This document shows positions 44,707-55,900 of a DNA stretch of 64,000 nucleotides, one piece after another (the stretch's first letter is position 1; each line of letters starts with the position of its first letter). This DNA is from Micractinium sp. NFX-FRZ (Eukaryota > Chlorophyta > Trebouxiophyceae > Chlorellales > Chlorellaceae): positions 1 to 64,000 of the forward strand of contig JAPTJF010000006.1 of assembly GCA_029339195.1 (NCBI GenBank), given 5' to 3'. Under the pieces are notes generated by a model. It ran no database searches, was not told where the DNA came from, and saw nothing but the letters and a program-made list of their open reading frames with translations. A program made the translations under genes and the position numbers.

Positions 44707-47700
44707 TCACTTCTGCCGCACCTTCTGCTTGGGACCCTTGGCAACCTGGGTTGCCGGGTCAACTATGGGCAGGGGGTACTCGAGCCCACCTGCCATCGCC
44801 GCCTCCTCTGCTCCAGACCTCCCCTCGTTCTGCTGCTGCTCGCCTACTGCCGCCGCTGCCGCCGCTGTAAACACAGCTTCCTCCGCGGCTGCTGGTGCAA
44901 TCAGCCGCACGCCAGCCGCTGTCAGGGCCTCTGGCGGCGCCGCCCACGGCTGGTGTGCCAGGTCAGCGGGGTGCAGCCCTGCCAGCTCAGGCACCCATGC
45001 CTTCACCAGCGCCGCATCCGCATCATACCTCAGACCCTGCGAGGCGGCAGCATAATGAAAGTTAGCCTTAGAGCATGAGGAAAATTAAGCAGAGGAACAA
45101 GGGTGTCAGAGCCCCAGAGCCTGAGCTGGGAGCGCCAGCGGCGGGAGGCAGCCAATCCGCAGATGACGAAGGGACAGAAAAACGGTCAAAGAGGCAAGGC
45201 ATGGCAGAAGCACGTGCCAGCTACCAACCCATGAGATACTGTTGGAGAGCCTGGACAGAGAATAAGCAAAGCACACATAGCATGCCAACCTGTGAGACGG
45301 TGCAGAACCGGCGGTCCCGAGGGTCGCTGCCCGTGCCTGCCAGCAGGGCGGGGCGGGGGAGATGAGCGGGCAGGGGACCAGGGTGGGTTGATAGGGGAGC
45401 GGGGCGTTGAGGGCAGAGGGCGCTGCTGGTAGTTGGGCGGGCGTGGTGGGTGTTGGGAGGACGGGAGCCTGCCTGCCCTCAGCGTGTGCCCTCCTCCAGC
45501 CAGCCCTCCAGCCAGCCAGCTAGCCAGCCAGCCACCATTTGAAGCGCTTCTCAAAATTTCAGTTAGACAGCATTGCGGGCACAGTTGCCCTGGATCCCCG
45601 CCCTCTTTCCAGGTGTGACAACATTGTGGCAGCTTCCTGGCAGCTCATTGCGGTGGGTATTACACACGGCCAGATGTTGCACTCACACGAGCTGTATGCC
45701 CAGCTGCCCAGGTCCATGGCCCTTCTCCCAAGTGTTGGCAACTTGTTTCCTCCTGACAGTTCAATGCATACGCAGCCAAGGTGATGCACTCACCAGAATT
45801 GTATGCCCAGTTGCCCAGGTTGACCGCCCAGTCATGATCCCCCAGCAGGCTCCCAAAGTAGGCGGCACCCCACCGCCAGTCCAGGCCCAGAGCCTGCAGA
45901 CACACAAAAGTCATGGGCCAGCAGGGAGGGAGGAGGGCAGGGATCATGGGGGCATCAGCGGCGTGAAGGCTGCATGCATGTCGGCAAAGCGTGGGCGGGC
46001 CGGGCCGGCATGTGCAGTTGCCCACCCCATCATCCAACATCAACACCCCCACCCTGCCCCCATTGAAGAGCCAAGCACACAGGAACGCATGGCATGCAGT
46101 GTTGTGGAAGGTGGGCATGTTCTTATGGCCGTGTTTGCTACTTTCGAGCCTCGCCCACCCACATCCCCAGCCCCTGCCCCTCGCACCCGCTGCACTCCCT
46201 GCCCCTTTGCCTGGCGGTGAAAAGCTGGCCGCGTTGGCGGCCACGTTGCAAAAACGAAAACGTGTGTCAGAGGAAGACACAGAGCGCACCTTGCTGAGAA
46301 AGCTGGCCACATTCTGGCGGCCCCGGTTGCTCATAAACCCCGTGGCTGCCAGCTCACGCATGCTGGCATCCACAAATGGCAGGCCCGTCTGGAGGGAGGG
46401 AGGGAGGAAGGCGGCATGGTTGGGACAAGTGGGGGGCCGGTGGGGGAGGAGAGCAGGGCGTGGGCAAGCACGGTGCCCGGCAAGATCAGGGGAGGGAGGC
46501 AGCTTGCTCGCAAGCCCACACAGCAAGCGGAGACAGGGGAGCAAGGGGAGGCGGCACCAGAACCGCCGGTTTGCTGTTGCGGTGGCATATGCGCCGTGTA
46601 TTGGCAGGCTGCTGCAACGGCCGACATCGTGGGTGGGGTGCGAACAGCGGGGCCAGGCAGGCAGGCAGGCAGGGTGGCCAGGGCCCCGCACCTGCCCCCG
46701 TGTCCACCGCTTGAAGAGAGCAGCATCGTGCCGCCACTCCACCGGCCGCCCAGAAATGCCCTCAGGCTGCTCCAGTGCTGCACCAGAGGCAAAGGGTTGG
46801 GGGGCAGAAGCAGGCTTTGCAGCAGGCAGGTGGCTGGCCATGCGTGCATGCCTCGCTTGGCAGCCTGGCTGGGATATGTGAAAGGAGTTAGGGTTTAGGG
46901 TTTGGCAGCCTGGCTGGGATGACGTGAAAGGAGTTAGGGTTTAGGGTTCAGGGAAAGGAGGGGCGCAAGGCACATGCCATCAGCCCCGGCCCCCCTGCAG
47001 CTAGCCAGCAGCTGCTTGTCGAAGCAGCAGGAAGAAGCTGCAGCGCTGCAGCGGCGCCATGCGGAACACTCACCCTGGCCGGCTTTGAGAGCCGTGTAGA
47101 TGAAGAAGTCCCGGATGCCGAGGTGCATCAGCAGCCAGCGCCAGGTGTCGCCACGCTGCGCCTCCCGCCACGCCCCCGGCTCCGCCTCCCCTGCCGCCGC
47201 GGCCGCGCGCAACACCTCAGCATGCACAGCGCGTGGCGACAGGCAGCCCGCAGCCAGGAAACCGCTCAGCTTGGCTGAGCTGTCCACCCCTGCTGCCTGC
47301 AGACGTAGGGGCAAGGGCAGCAGCGGGAAAGGCAGTCATTTCAACACATGGCTGGATTGTGCAGGCCCGTCTGCTGCATACACACTGAGTGCAATTCTTG
47401 CAAGGCAGGGCATGCACTCGCCCTGCCGTCCCCAAGTATCACATTATCATGATTGTTGCACCCAAGGTTGACACTTCGCCCTGCCTAGCCACAGCGGCTA
47501 CCAGCCTGAGCGCAGCCGCCCGCCAGGGCGCCGCACCCCAAGCATCCTCCTAGAGGCCGTACTGCCCACCCTACCTGCATGCGGCTGTCCTGGTAGCCCT
47601 CTATGGGCGCTGCCTGCCCCGCGCCCCGCACGCTGTGCCCATCCGTCTCCTCGAGCCCAAGGTAGTACCGCAGGCGCTGTACCGCCTGCTGCTCTCCCAT

Positions 47701-49575
47701 GACAAACGGCACTGCTGACCGTGCATCGTGCTTGCCCGACCCAGCAGGTGCCAGTTCAGCGCAACGCTGCCCTGTCAGCGCCTCCCATTGCGCCAGCGCT
47801 GCCTCTGCCGCTGCGCCGGCAGCCGCATACACGGAGGCTAGCTGCGTCGGGATGGGAGGCAGCAAGCCTGCCTCAGCGGCAGCCAGCGCCACGGCGGGTG
47901 GCAGAGGCGGCAGCACTGGAGCTTCGCAGCTGCCCTGACTATAAGGCTTGCTGCTGCTGCTGCTGCTGCTGCTACTGTCAGCGGCCCGCGGCGGTGGCAG
48001 CGGCGGCCGCACCGGCGTGTGTGCCTGCAGCACTCGCCGGAAGTCGCTCATCACGCTCGGCAGGCAGGCGTACCGCTGCTGCCCCTGCCAGCTGGCCTGG
48101 GCGGCAGATCCAGCCCTGTCCTGCTGCCCCTGCTGCTGGCCTGCAGCCTGCGCTTCTGCCGTCCCTGCTCCTTCCGCTGCTGCTGCTGCTGTTGCCGCCG
48201 TCCCGGTGCTAGAATGGCCTCCAACAGCCGATGTAGGCCCATCGCATGGTGCTGTTGGTGCTGCTGCTGCCGCTGCTGCTGCTGCTGCTGGTGGTGCTGC
48301 TGCTGCTGCTGTCGTGGGGAAGAGGTGGTAACGGAGGTCGTCCGGGTGATACAGTGTGCAACCCCAGGAGCGGTGCACACTGCTGGGCAGGCCTGCAGGC
48401 ATGCCGGATGTTGGGCGGGGATGGTGGGGAGGGTTGGTTAGCCACCTCAAAACGCCCACAACTCCTTCCCTCCACCCCCTCCCGGCTCTTGCCGCCATGC
48501 CGTGGCATTCTGCGCTACAAAGGAGAGAGATCTGGAGAAAATGGACCCACGGTGTGCGCGCATGCCGGCGGTGTTAGGAGAGACTCAGAGCCTACCATCC
48601 CATTTGCTTGCCCCTCCCCCATTGTCAGGCCAGGCCCTACCAGCCCTCCACCAGCGCCATTTAACCCGCCCGGTGTTAGAACAGCGCACCGTGTTCGGCA
48701 GCAGCGGCGGCAAAGGCGGCGGCGACAGCTCGCTCCAGCTCAGCAGAGGCGCCGCCAGGCTGGGCGTAGTGATGCAGGGTGATGTCTGTGGCCCCGGCGG
48801 TAGCAGCCAGCGCCACCAGCCGCCCCACGACCGCCTCCGGCCGGCCCTGCACCCACAGCAGGTCGCTGCTGAGCTCCTGCAGCGCCGCACGCAGGACAGC
48901 GCACGCCTCCAGCAGCAGCCTGCATGTATGAAAGAGCACCGTGCAGTACGCTTTGGTATCCATGGGCTGTACCTTGATACCCGTGGGCTGTACCTTGAGC
49001 AGGGGAAGTGCCACAGGACCAGAAGTTGGCAGCAGCCAGCCAGCCAGCGTGCATGGTTACGGAATTTCGTAGTGGAGAACAGGCATCGGGACGTCAGAGC
49101 GGGCAGGGATAAAGGCGCTCAGACATAGCTGCAACAGGCAGCAGCCAGTTATCATGGCATGCTATGCCCTCCCATGCACATCCAATGAGCGCCACACTCA
49201 CCTGAGGCGGTGGGGCCCCAGCTGGGGCAGCCCCAGAGCGGCAGCAGGCGAATCCAGTGAGGGCCCCAGCTCTCGCTCGTCCAGGCAGTAGAACGGGAGC
49301 AGCAGCGGCGACAGCTGCCGCTGTGCAAGAGCAGCTGTGTGTAGCGGCTCGTGGTCGGCGAGGCGCAAGTCGTTTCTGAACCACACGAGCGCTGCCGGCC
49401 GCCTGGCAGCGGCAGCGGTGGCGGCGCCAGCCTTGGTGGCGCTGGCCATTGGCGGGCGGAGGCAACGAGTGTTGCGATGATTACGTAGCTTGTTCAAGAG
49501 GTGGAGGGCACCCACGGGACGGGCAGAAAGGCTGGGCAGGCGGCAGGCAGCGCAGGCCCAGGTGCTGGCAGGCAT
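44707..49575 (-). CDS. Cryptochrome DASH (photolyase family)
   Basis: Nine minus-strand exons: 49575-49202, 48919-48690, 48392-47575, 47296-47074, 46777-46692, 46388-46290, 45893-45794, 45336-45290 and 45036-44707, giving 768 aa. The first ATG (49575) adds a basic, Arg/Leu-rich leader compatible with organelle import; a second ATG at 49449 starts MASATKAG. Then come the photolyase N-terminal domain ([17 protein letters not shown]), the DASH-typical [12 protein letters not shown] and PVRPPLPPP, and the FAD-binding part: [57 protein letters not shown] and [16 protein letters not shown] proteins bind FAD plus an antenna pterin, repair cyclobutane dimers in single-stranded DNA and are often plastid or mitochondrial. 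It is longer than usual (about 550-600 aa) because of Ala/Gln and Ser/Ala-rich insertions in exon 3 and a C-terminal extension. It is head-to-head with a CCDC174-like gene. Confidence 0.93.
45681..45828 (-). repeat. exon-7 donor-edge echo in CRY-DASH
   Basis: TGTATGCCCAGCTGCCCAGG near 45695 (intronic) and TGTATGCCCAGTTGCCCAGG near 45801 (end of exon 7), each preceded by ACTCAC. The offset is about 107 bp. Confidence 0.88.
46861..46951. repeat. two 45-bp units ending in telomere-like repeats, CRY-DASH intron 4
   Basis: 46861-46905 and 46906-46951 are near-identical tandem units: CAGCCTGGCTGGGAT, GTGAAAGGA, then GTTAGGGTTTAGGGTT. Each carries TTTAGGG-type repeats. Confidence 0.92.
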
Positions 49576-49950
49576 CGCCCAGCCAGCAGCCAAGATCGCA
49601 AGGAGTGACCACTTGGGTTTTTGATGACATGCCGATCAAATGGAGGAGCAGGGCAAAACAAGTGGCGTGCTGCCGCTTGGCGCAGCAGGTTGGGAATCAA
49701 GTAGAGTCTGTGTCTCGAAGGCGCCCTAGGCATTCCAGTGCCTTACTGCGCATCGTTGTGGAACCTGCCGGCACACCCCTCCTGAGCTGGTTTCGCAGTC
49801 CGCCCAGCACCAGGACAGGACGTGCAGGCGCCCCAGCCCTCTCTAATCGACATCAACGTCTCACAACACTGAAGCGCCCGCTGACTGCCAGCAGCGACAC
49901 AGGTAGCGGCACGTTGCAGGAGTGGCGGCGGGCGCAGGAGCGGCGGCGCC
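49576..49950. promoter_or_regulatory. divergent promoter region, CRY-DASH / CCDC174-like
   Basis: 375 bp between two outward-facing start codons, expected to carry both promoters. No sharp motif is recognised. Confidence 0.5.
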
Positions 49951-52401
49951 ATGGCGGAGGACAAGGGGGAGAAGAAGCCGTTGGCTCGCTCGGTAGAGAG
50001 CCTGGGGTGGCTGGCCTCCAGCGGCTCGCAGCCCAAGAAGCGGCGGGAAATTGAAGGTGCGGCAGGGCAGGGCGCGACGGGCGGACAAGTGGCCGCGTCC
50101 CGGGGGCAGCTCAGCTGAGCACCCGTGTTGCCCCATGCTCCTGTCCCACCCACCCGCATACCTGCTGTGTGCCGTCCCCCTCACTTGGCTGCTCCTTCGT
50201 GCCCCAGGGGTTGGTATGGCCAGCCTGGTGGCGATGCAGGCGCAGGTGTTCAAGGCGCAGCAGGAGGCGGCGCTGGTGCGGGAGGGGAAGCTGGACCCGG
50301 CTGAGCTGCGGGCCAGGTGGGTGCTGGGGGGAGGCCACTTTTGTATGCTGGGTGCTGGCAGGAGGCCAGGTATCTGCCATGCTGGGTGCTCCCTTGGGTG
50401 GGTGGTAAGTTCTAGCTGGTGTGGGCGATGAGCGGCCTGTAGCTTCTGGCGAGGCTACGCTTGCTGACCTCTGAATGCTGTTTGTTGTGCTACCGAGCCG
50501 GCTGCACCGCTCCCTGGAAGACTTGTGGGCCTGCCTGTCTGCCCGCCTGCCAATGCATCTGGTGTTGCAAGTTACACAGTGTTCGTGCATGTGCAATGCA
50601 GGCGCAAGGGCAGCGTGGGGGCGCTGCTTGACCGCAAGAATGCTGGGGTGGCGCAGCGTGACCAGAAGGACCGGCTGGAGCTCAAGGTGTGCACGTGTTT
50701 AGAGAGAGGCAGGGAGGGAGGGACATCAGTTGCGGGTTGTGTGTTTGGCTGGGTTGCTTGGTGGGTGGAGTGTTGGGCGGTGGCGAGCATGTGGAGGCAT
50801 GTAGGCAGGTCGCTTTGCTTGATGCAGGTCGCTTTGCTTGATGCAGGGGGCCAAGTGGGTTGCCCCGCTGCTTGCCTGGCCCTGCAGACCACCACCGACC
50901 GGCTGAGCGAGTCGCGGGCTGCGCTTGAGAAGAAGGCGGCGCTGTATGAGCGGCTGGCGCGGGGGGAGGTGGATGATGAGGGTAAGCGGAAGGGTGCGGG
51001 GGACCAGCGCAAGGGTCTGCGCTGGGTTGTGTGGACAAGCAGCGCTGCCTGAGCGCTTTGCAAGGGGGGAGGTGGTTGATGGGTGTTGAGCGAGGGCGTG
51101 AGGGAGGGGGAGCCAGAGCAAGGGGCTGCGCTGGGTCAAGCAAAAGGCGGCGCTGTAAGGCTGGCTGGCATGGTGTGAGGTGGGCGCCGAGGGTGAGGAA
51201 GTGACGGTGGGGGGCCCTGATCGTGGAGGATTGATGAAACTGCAGGATCATGTGAGGGATCGACAAACGCCCTCTCTGAGAGCGCATGCCCCCCTTGTAT
51301 CCATGCGCCCCTGTCCTGCCCTTGCAGATGAGAAGTACGAGGTTGATTTCCTGATGAAGGGGGGAGGCGGCAGCGGCGGCGGCTGGGGGCAGCAGGGAGA
51401 GTTGGACACCACAGGGCTGGCGGTGCAGACAGAAACAGGTGGGGCACGAGGTGGGGCCTTGCAGGCACTGCCAGAAACGGGGCCTCGAAAACGAGAGTCC
51501 ACAGGCTGACCTGGGCAGCGCAGGGCTGGCGGCGCGCACAGAAGCAGGTTTGGCGAGGCACTGCCAGGAACAGTGGAACGCAGGGGGTGGTGGTGGATAC
51601 ACGCTCCGTGGCGCACGTGGAAGCAGGCGGCCTGACAAGTGCATGCGTGCTGCAGTGGTCATGTACTAGTGTGTGTGTACTGCTGAACAGTTCATGCACC
51701 GTTGCAGTGTTCACCCCCCTTCCATGCACCTGCCATGTGCATGCAGGAGGCCTCATGCATGCTGACATGGCGAGAGAGCGGGAGCGGCGGGCGTGGGAGG
51801 CGGAGGAGCAGGCAACAATGGCAGCTGAGGAGCAATCGGAACAGCTGCGGAAGCAGCGACGGGAGGTGAGGCGGGGGCCGGGCGGTCGAGCGTCGTGTGG
51901 GCCGGTGTGTGTGCATGGCTTGCTGGTCCAGGCTGGGTGGCTGGAGTCAGGACAAGGAGCAGCACCCTTTTCTGCCTGAGTGCAGTGCTGCCTGGGTTCC
52001 CCTGTTTGCTGCCACGACGCCGTCTGCCGCGCCCGGCCCTGCACACAGTTGCGACGTATAAAGTGATGCCACCGGCCTGGCCCGGCTGCGACGGTTGCCT
52101 GATGAAGTGGCGGGGGAGAAGGAGCACGCCAGCCACTGACAAGCGTTCTCCCTGCCCTGCCCAAAAAAGCAACCCCACCCCTTGTCTGCCCCACCACACA
52201 TGCCTGCAGCTGTTGAATGAGGTAATTGATGAAGCGGCGGAGGAGCGGGAGCAGGCCGCAGCAGCGCGGGCGCAGCGTGCAGCAGCGGACGCGCGGAAGA
52301 GGGAGCGCCTCAAAGCAGCCTTTCTCAAAAAGCAGTTGGAGCAGCTGAAGCAGGGGAATAAGGGGCGGGGGCAGCAGCAGGGCAGCGGAGGCGGGGCGTG
52401 A
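49951..52401 (+). CDS. CCDC174-like coiled-coil protein
   Basis: Exons 49951-50056, 50208-50316, 50602-50686, 50888-50981, 51328-51438, 51747-51865 and 52210-52401 give 271 aa. Segments in CCDC174 order are MASLVAMQAQVFKAQQEAAL, a DRKNAGVAQRDQKD stretch, ESRAALEKKAALYERLARGE, then an acidic YEVDFLMK element. They are followed by long charged helices (RERERRAWEAEEQ; RKRERLKAAFLKKQLEQL) likely to form coiled coils. In animals CCDC174 is a nuclear protein linked to the exon junction complex and splicing; a similar nuclear role is inferred. The protein is shorter than animal CCDC174 (about 460 aa) and ends in a Gly/Gln-rich tail. The introns contain repeated copies of exons 4 and 5. The assignment rests on the order and spacing of conserved blocks rather than on any catalytic motif. 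Confidence 0.75.
50930..51165 (+). repeat. echoes of CCDC174-like exon 4 in its downstream intron
   Basis: The exon-4 end (AAGGCGGCGCTGTATGAGCG, GGGGGGAGGTGGATGATG) is followed by diverged copies at 51050-51085 (GGGGGGAGGTGGTTGATGGG) and 51141-51180 (AAAGGCGGCGCTGTAAG). The adjacent intron block AAGGGTCTGCGCTGGGT also recurs, at about 51012 and 51120. Confidence 0.8.
51409..51565 (+). repeat. echo of CCDC174-like exon-5 donor edge
   Basis: CAGGGCTGGCGGTGCAGACAGAAACAGGT at the exon-5 end recurs as a diverged copy (CAGGGCTGGCGGCGCGCACA, then GAAGCAGGTTTGG) at about 51520. Both are followed by a GCACTGCCAG segment. Confidence 0.82.
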
Positions 52402-52954
52402 GCGGCACACTGTCGCCTTTCAAGCAAGCGCCATGTGCGTGCGGAACCAACCGTTTATGTGTGCCACTCCTGCGCTGCTCTGTTGACATGCCATGCAATT
52501 TTCTGATAGCCAAGCGAAGTGAGCAGAAGCATGGGTGTAGAGGTTGAGCAGGGGCGGAGGGACAGGTAGAGTACACTGCACAAGAGTGCGACAGATGACA
52601 TGGGAGGCAGGTTGTGTTGAGTGGTGGGGTGGGGGGGGACAAAAGGCACGCAACACACACGCATACAAAAGGCCATACAGGGGTGGGGGTCATATGCACA
52701 AGGGACGGGTGGGTCAGGTCGGGATAAGAGGTCGTGCACACACACACACAGAGGTAGCTAGAAGAGCGAGCGCGATTGCAGGGAGGTCAATTGCCGGGAA
52801 GGTTTGGTGGGAACTGGCGAGGTATGGCCGCCTGGGCTTTGGGGGCCTCCCCAGCTGCCGTACTGGTGTGCACGTGCGCTGCGGGGAGGGCCGCGCGCCG
52901 GTTGCGGGGAGCTGGCTCCTGCAGCTACCCGCCCCGCCCGCCCAGTGTGCCATG
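52402..52954. other. convergent intergenic region (CCDC174-like / CAX 3' ends)
   Basis: 553 bp between two stop codons with GT/CA-rich stretches around 52650-52750. No coding exon is supported. Confidence 0.5.
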
Positions 52955-55900
52955 TCACCTCCTGCCCCACTTGTCCAGAGCCACGTTGGTGGGCTCCTGA
53001 AAGGGAGTTGGAGCAAGCACCAAGGAGGGAGGTGCAAGGCGGTCGTGAGCTTCAGCAAAGGAAACATGGCTGGCCGGGCAGGCGGGGCGAGCAAGGCGGG
53101 GAGGGGTGGAGGCAGGCAGCGCCGGCGGCCGGTGGGTGGCATGGCAGGGTGTAACCCTGCTGCTGCCGCTGCCCTGGCCCTGCCCGGCCCTGCCGGCCCC
53201 TTTCTCTTGGCCCCTGCTGCCCCCTCCCACCACTGCCTGGCTCACTCTCCCCAGCACTCTCTCCCGCTACCACACCCAGCCACCTGCCATGGGCCCTCCA
53301 GGGCTCACTGCCCACAGCCCTGCCCTGTGTAGCTTCCTGTTGCATTTCAAGCCGTGCCCTGTGTGAAGCCCTGCCGCATTTCACCCACCCACGTTTCTGG
53401 CTCTGCCAATCAAAAGTAGCCTGAGAAACCATTGCAATTCATGGCCCTCACCCCCTCACCTTCTCCAGCAGGAAGACAAAGCCAATGAGGCAGTAGGTGG
53501 CCACCAGCTGCAGGCCCAGCAGCCAGTTGGAGGAGCCGTCGGAGCTCACAAAGTAGGCCAGGATGACCGACACTGCGGGGGGCAGGGTTTTGGGGGTGTT
53601 TTAGGGTTCAGGGTTATTGAGCGTCACAAAGTAGGCCAGGATGACGGAGACTGCGGGGACAGGGGATCAGGTTTCAGAGTTTCGGGGGTCAGGGAGCTCA
53701 CACAATAGGCCAGAATGACGGTGACTGAAGGGGCAGCACGCGGGAGGGTGGGGGAGGGTGGGGGGACAGAGAAGCTGCTTAGCATGCTGGCAGGCTTTGG
53801 GAGGGACTGGTTGGGCGAGAGTTGCAAAGCATGACGGCTGCATGCTTCTCAAGAGCCCAGTCAAGCTGATGGGGAGTCCCGGAGTACATGCGATGTGGGT
53901 GGGGTGGGGCTGGTAGGGGCGGGCTTGAGCGCGGATGAAGCAAGACCTACCCGTGAGCATGAGCACTGCAAAGGCGTCGAAGTCCAGCGTGAAGTCGTGG
54001 CCTGTGGCCCAGCCCACCAGCACCACCACGGGGATGAGGAACACGGCAATCTGCGGGGAGGGGGGAAGACGAGGGGGCGCACCCACAGATCAGGCGGGGG
54101 GCCAGGCCGGGGTGAGGGGCATGCGCAGGCGCTCGGGACGATTGGGCGCAGCAGCAGCGGCGGGGTGGGGCATGGAGCGCAGCACAACACAGCACAGCGC
54201 GGCGTAGCACAGCAAGCACATGTGGCCGGGTATGTCTGCACTACGCCCCACCTGGATGGATGACCTCTGGTCACCCGCATGGGACAGGCACAGCACAGCA
54301 CAGCGCAGCGCAGCACGGCACAGACGCGAAACAGAATAGAGCAGCCATGCTTTGGCGTAAGCGGGAGGGACATGCACCCCACCTGGATGGATGACCCCAG
54401 GGCCACTGCAATGGCCAGGTCCATTTTGTTCTTCACAGCGACAAACACAGCCTGCAGGGAAACGGAAGGCAAAGGATGGGAGAACAACATGTGAGTATGG
54501 GAGTGGGATGGCAAGGGGTGAAGTAGGGAAGGGAGTTGGCGGGATACGGTGTATGGCTACTCCCGTCCCAGCCCGCCTGACTGCCTGCTGCCCACCCGCC
54601 AAGCCCGCCTTCCACCAGTTCCCGCTTCCTTCGCCCCCCTCCTCTCCTCTCCTGGAGTGCCCACACAACCCCCTCCCGCGCATCCCTCTTGCACTGTAAC
54701 CCCTCCCCAATTTCCACGTGATGCCCTCCCCAGCACCCCCAGCACCCCCCGCGACTCCCCTTCTTCCCTCCTGCCCCTCACACCCCTCACCGTGATGTGC
54801 TCTGCCGCGTTGCCCGCAATGGGCAGCACGATGAGGCCCAGGAAGGCCTGGTTGATGCCGCTGCTCTCGCTCACCGCCTCGATCGCGCCCGTCAGGTACT
54901 CTGCACGGCGTGGGGGGTAGGGCAGAGGTGGGGCAGAGGCATGAGGAATGCATACAAGCCCATGAGGGTTTGGGGAACAGTGCACCCATTATGGGCTTTG
55001 CACGACAGGGATGGGGTGTGGTTCTTGTCCCCCTCAGCGGGGCTTCAGTGGTGTCACACGGGCGCAGCTGCTCTGACACCGATGTCCGCACAGCTTGAGC
55101 GGTGCAGCGCACCATGGTGCCCTGCCACCTGCACCGTTTGGCCCACTGATTCTCCGAGTGCCAACCCACAGCGGTGCCCATTTAAGCAGGCCAGCGTGAG
55201 AAAGGGCGATGCATAGCGGGCAGGCCAGCCACCTGCGCTTCCCTCTGCAAGCAGCTACCGGCTGACTTCCTTTGCGCCGCCAGCAAAAGCTACCTACTGG
55301 CCGCCCATCTGCAATGCAAGCAGCTTCCCTTCCCTATCCCCCGCCTGGCACCAACCTGAGCAGACCGCCACAATGAGGGTGATGCCCAGCAGGCAGGCCA
55401 TGGCCCCGCTCAGGCTCAGCGCAGGCACCTCATCCGTCTCCTCGCCCTGCGCAGGGTGGAGAGGGCGGGAGAGAAGGGTGGGTGGTGGCCAGGCAGCGAG
55501 AGCAGGTGCACGGTTGAGGGCGGTGCTTGATCGAGGCGAGTGCATGAGCAGGCATGCAGAGCCAGCAGTTCCGTCTCATCGCCCTGCGCCCAAGCGGCAG
55601 ACCGAGGGTGACGAAACCGCTGTGCCCAACCAACCCTTGCGAAAGCGCCAGTTGGGAGAAGGCAACCCGGCAGAGGACACTCACAGCAAAGTAGTCGGCA
55701 TGCGTCTTGAGCTGGAAGAAGAGGTAGCCGACGTAGCTGCGGGCGTGACACATGGGTAGGATGGAGGGCATGACACAAGGGCTTGCTTTAGTGCAGGAGA
55801 TGTGTCGGTTGGATTGCACGTCACCGCGCACCAGAGAGCGCGGCACGGAGCCGACGCAGAAGTTTGGCCAACCAGAGGCAGCAGTTTGCCGGCACAGGAG

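Noticed and set aside
51136..52410. 424-codon minus-strand open frame opposite the CCDC174-like gene
   Set aside because: Antisense to a phase-consistent seven-exon gene; composition is Pro/Ser/Cys noise typical of GC-rich shadows.
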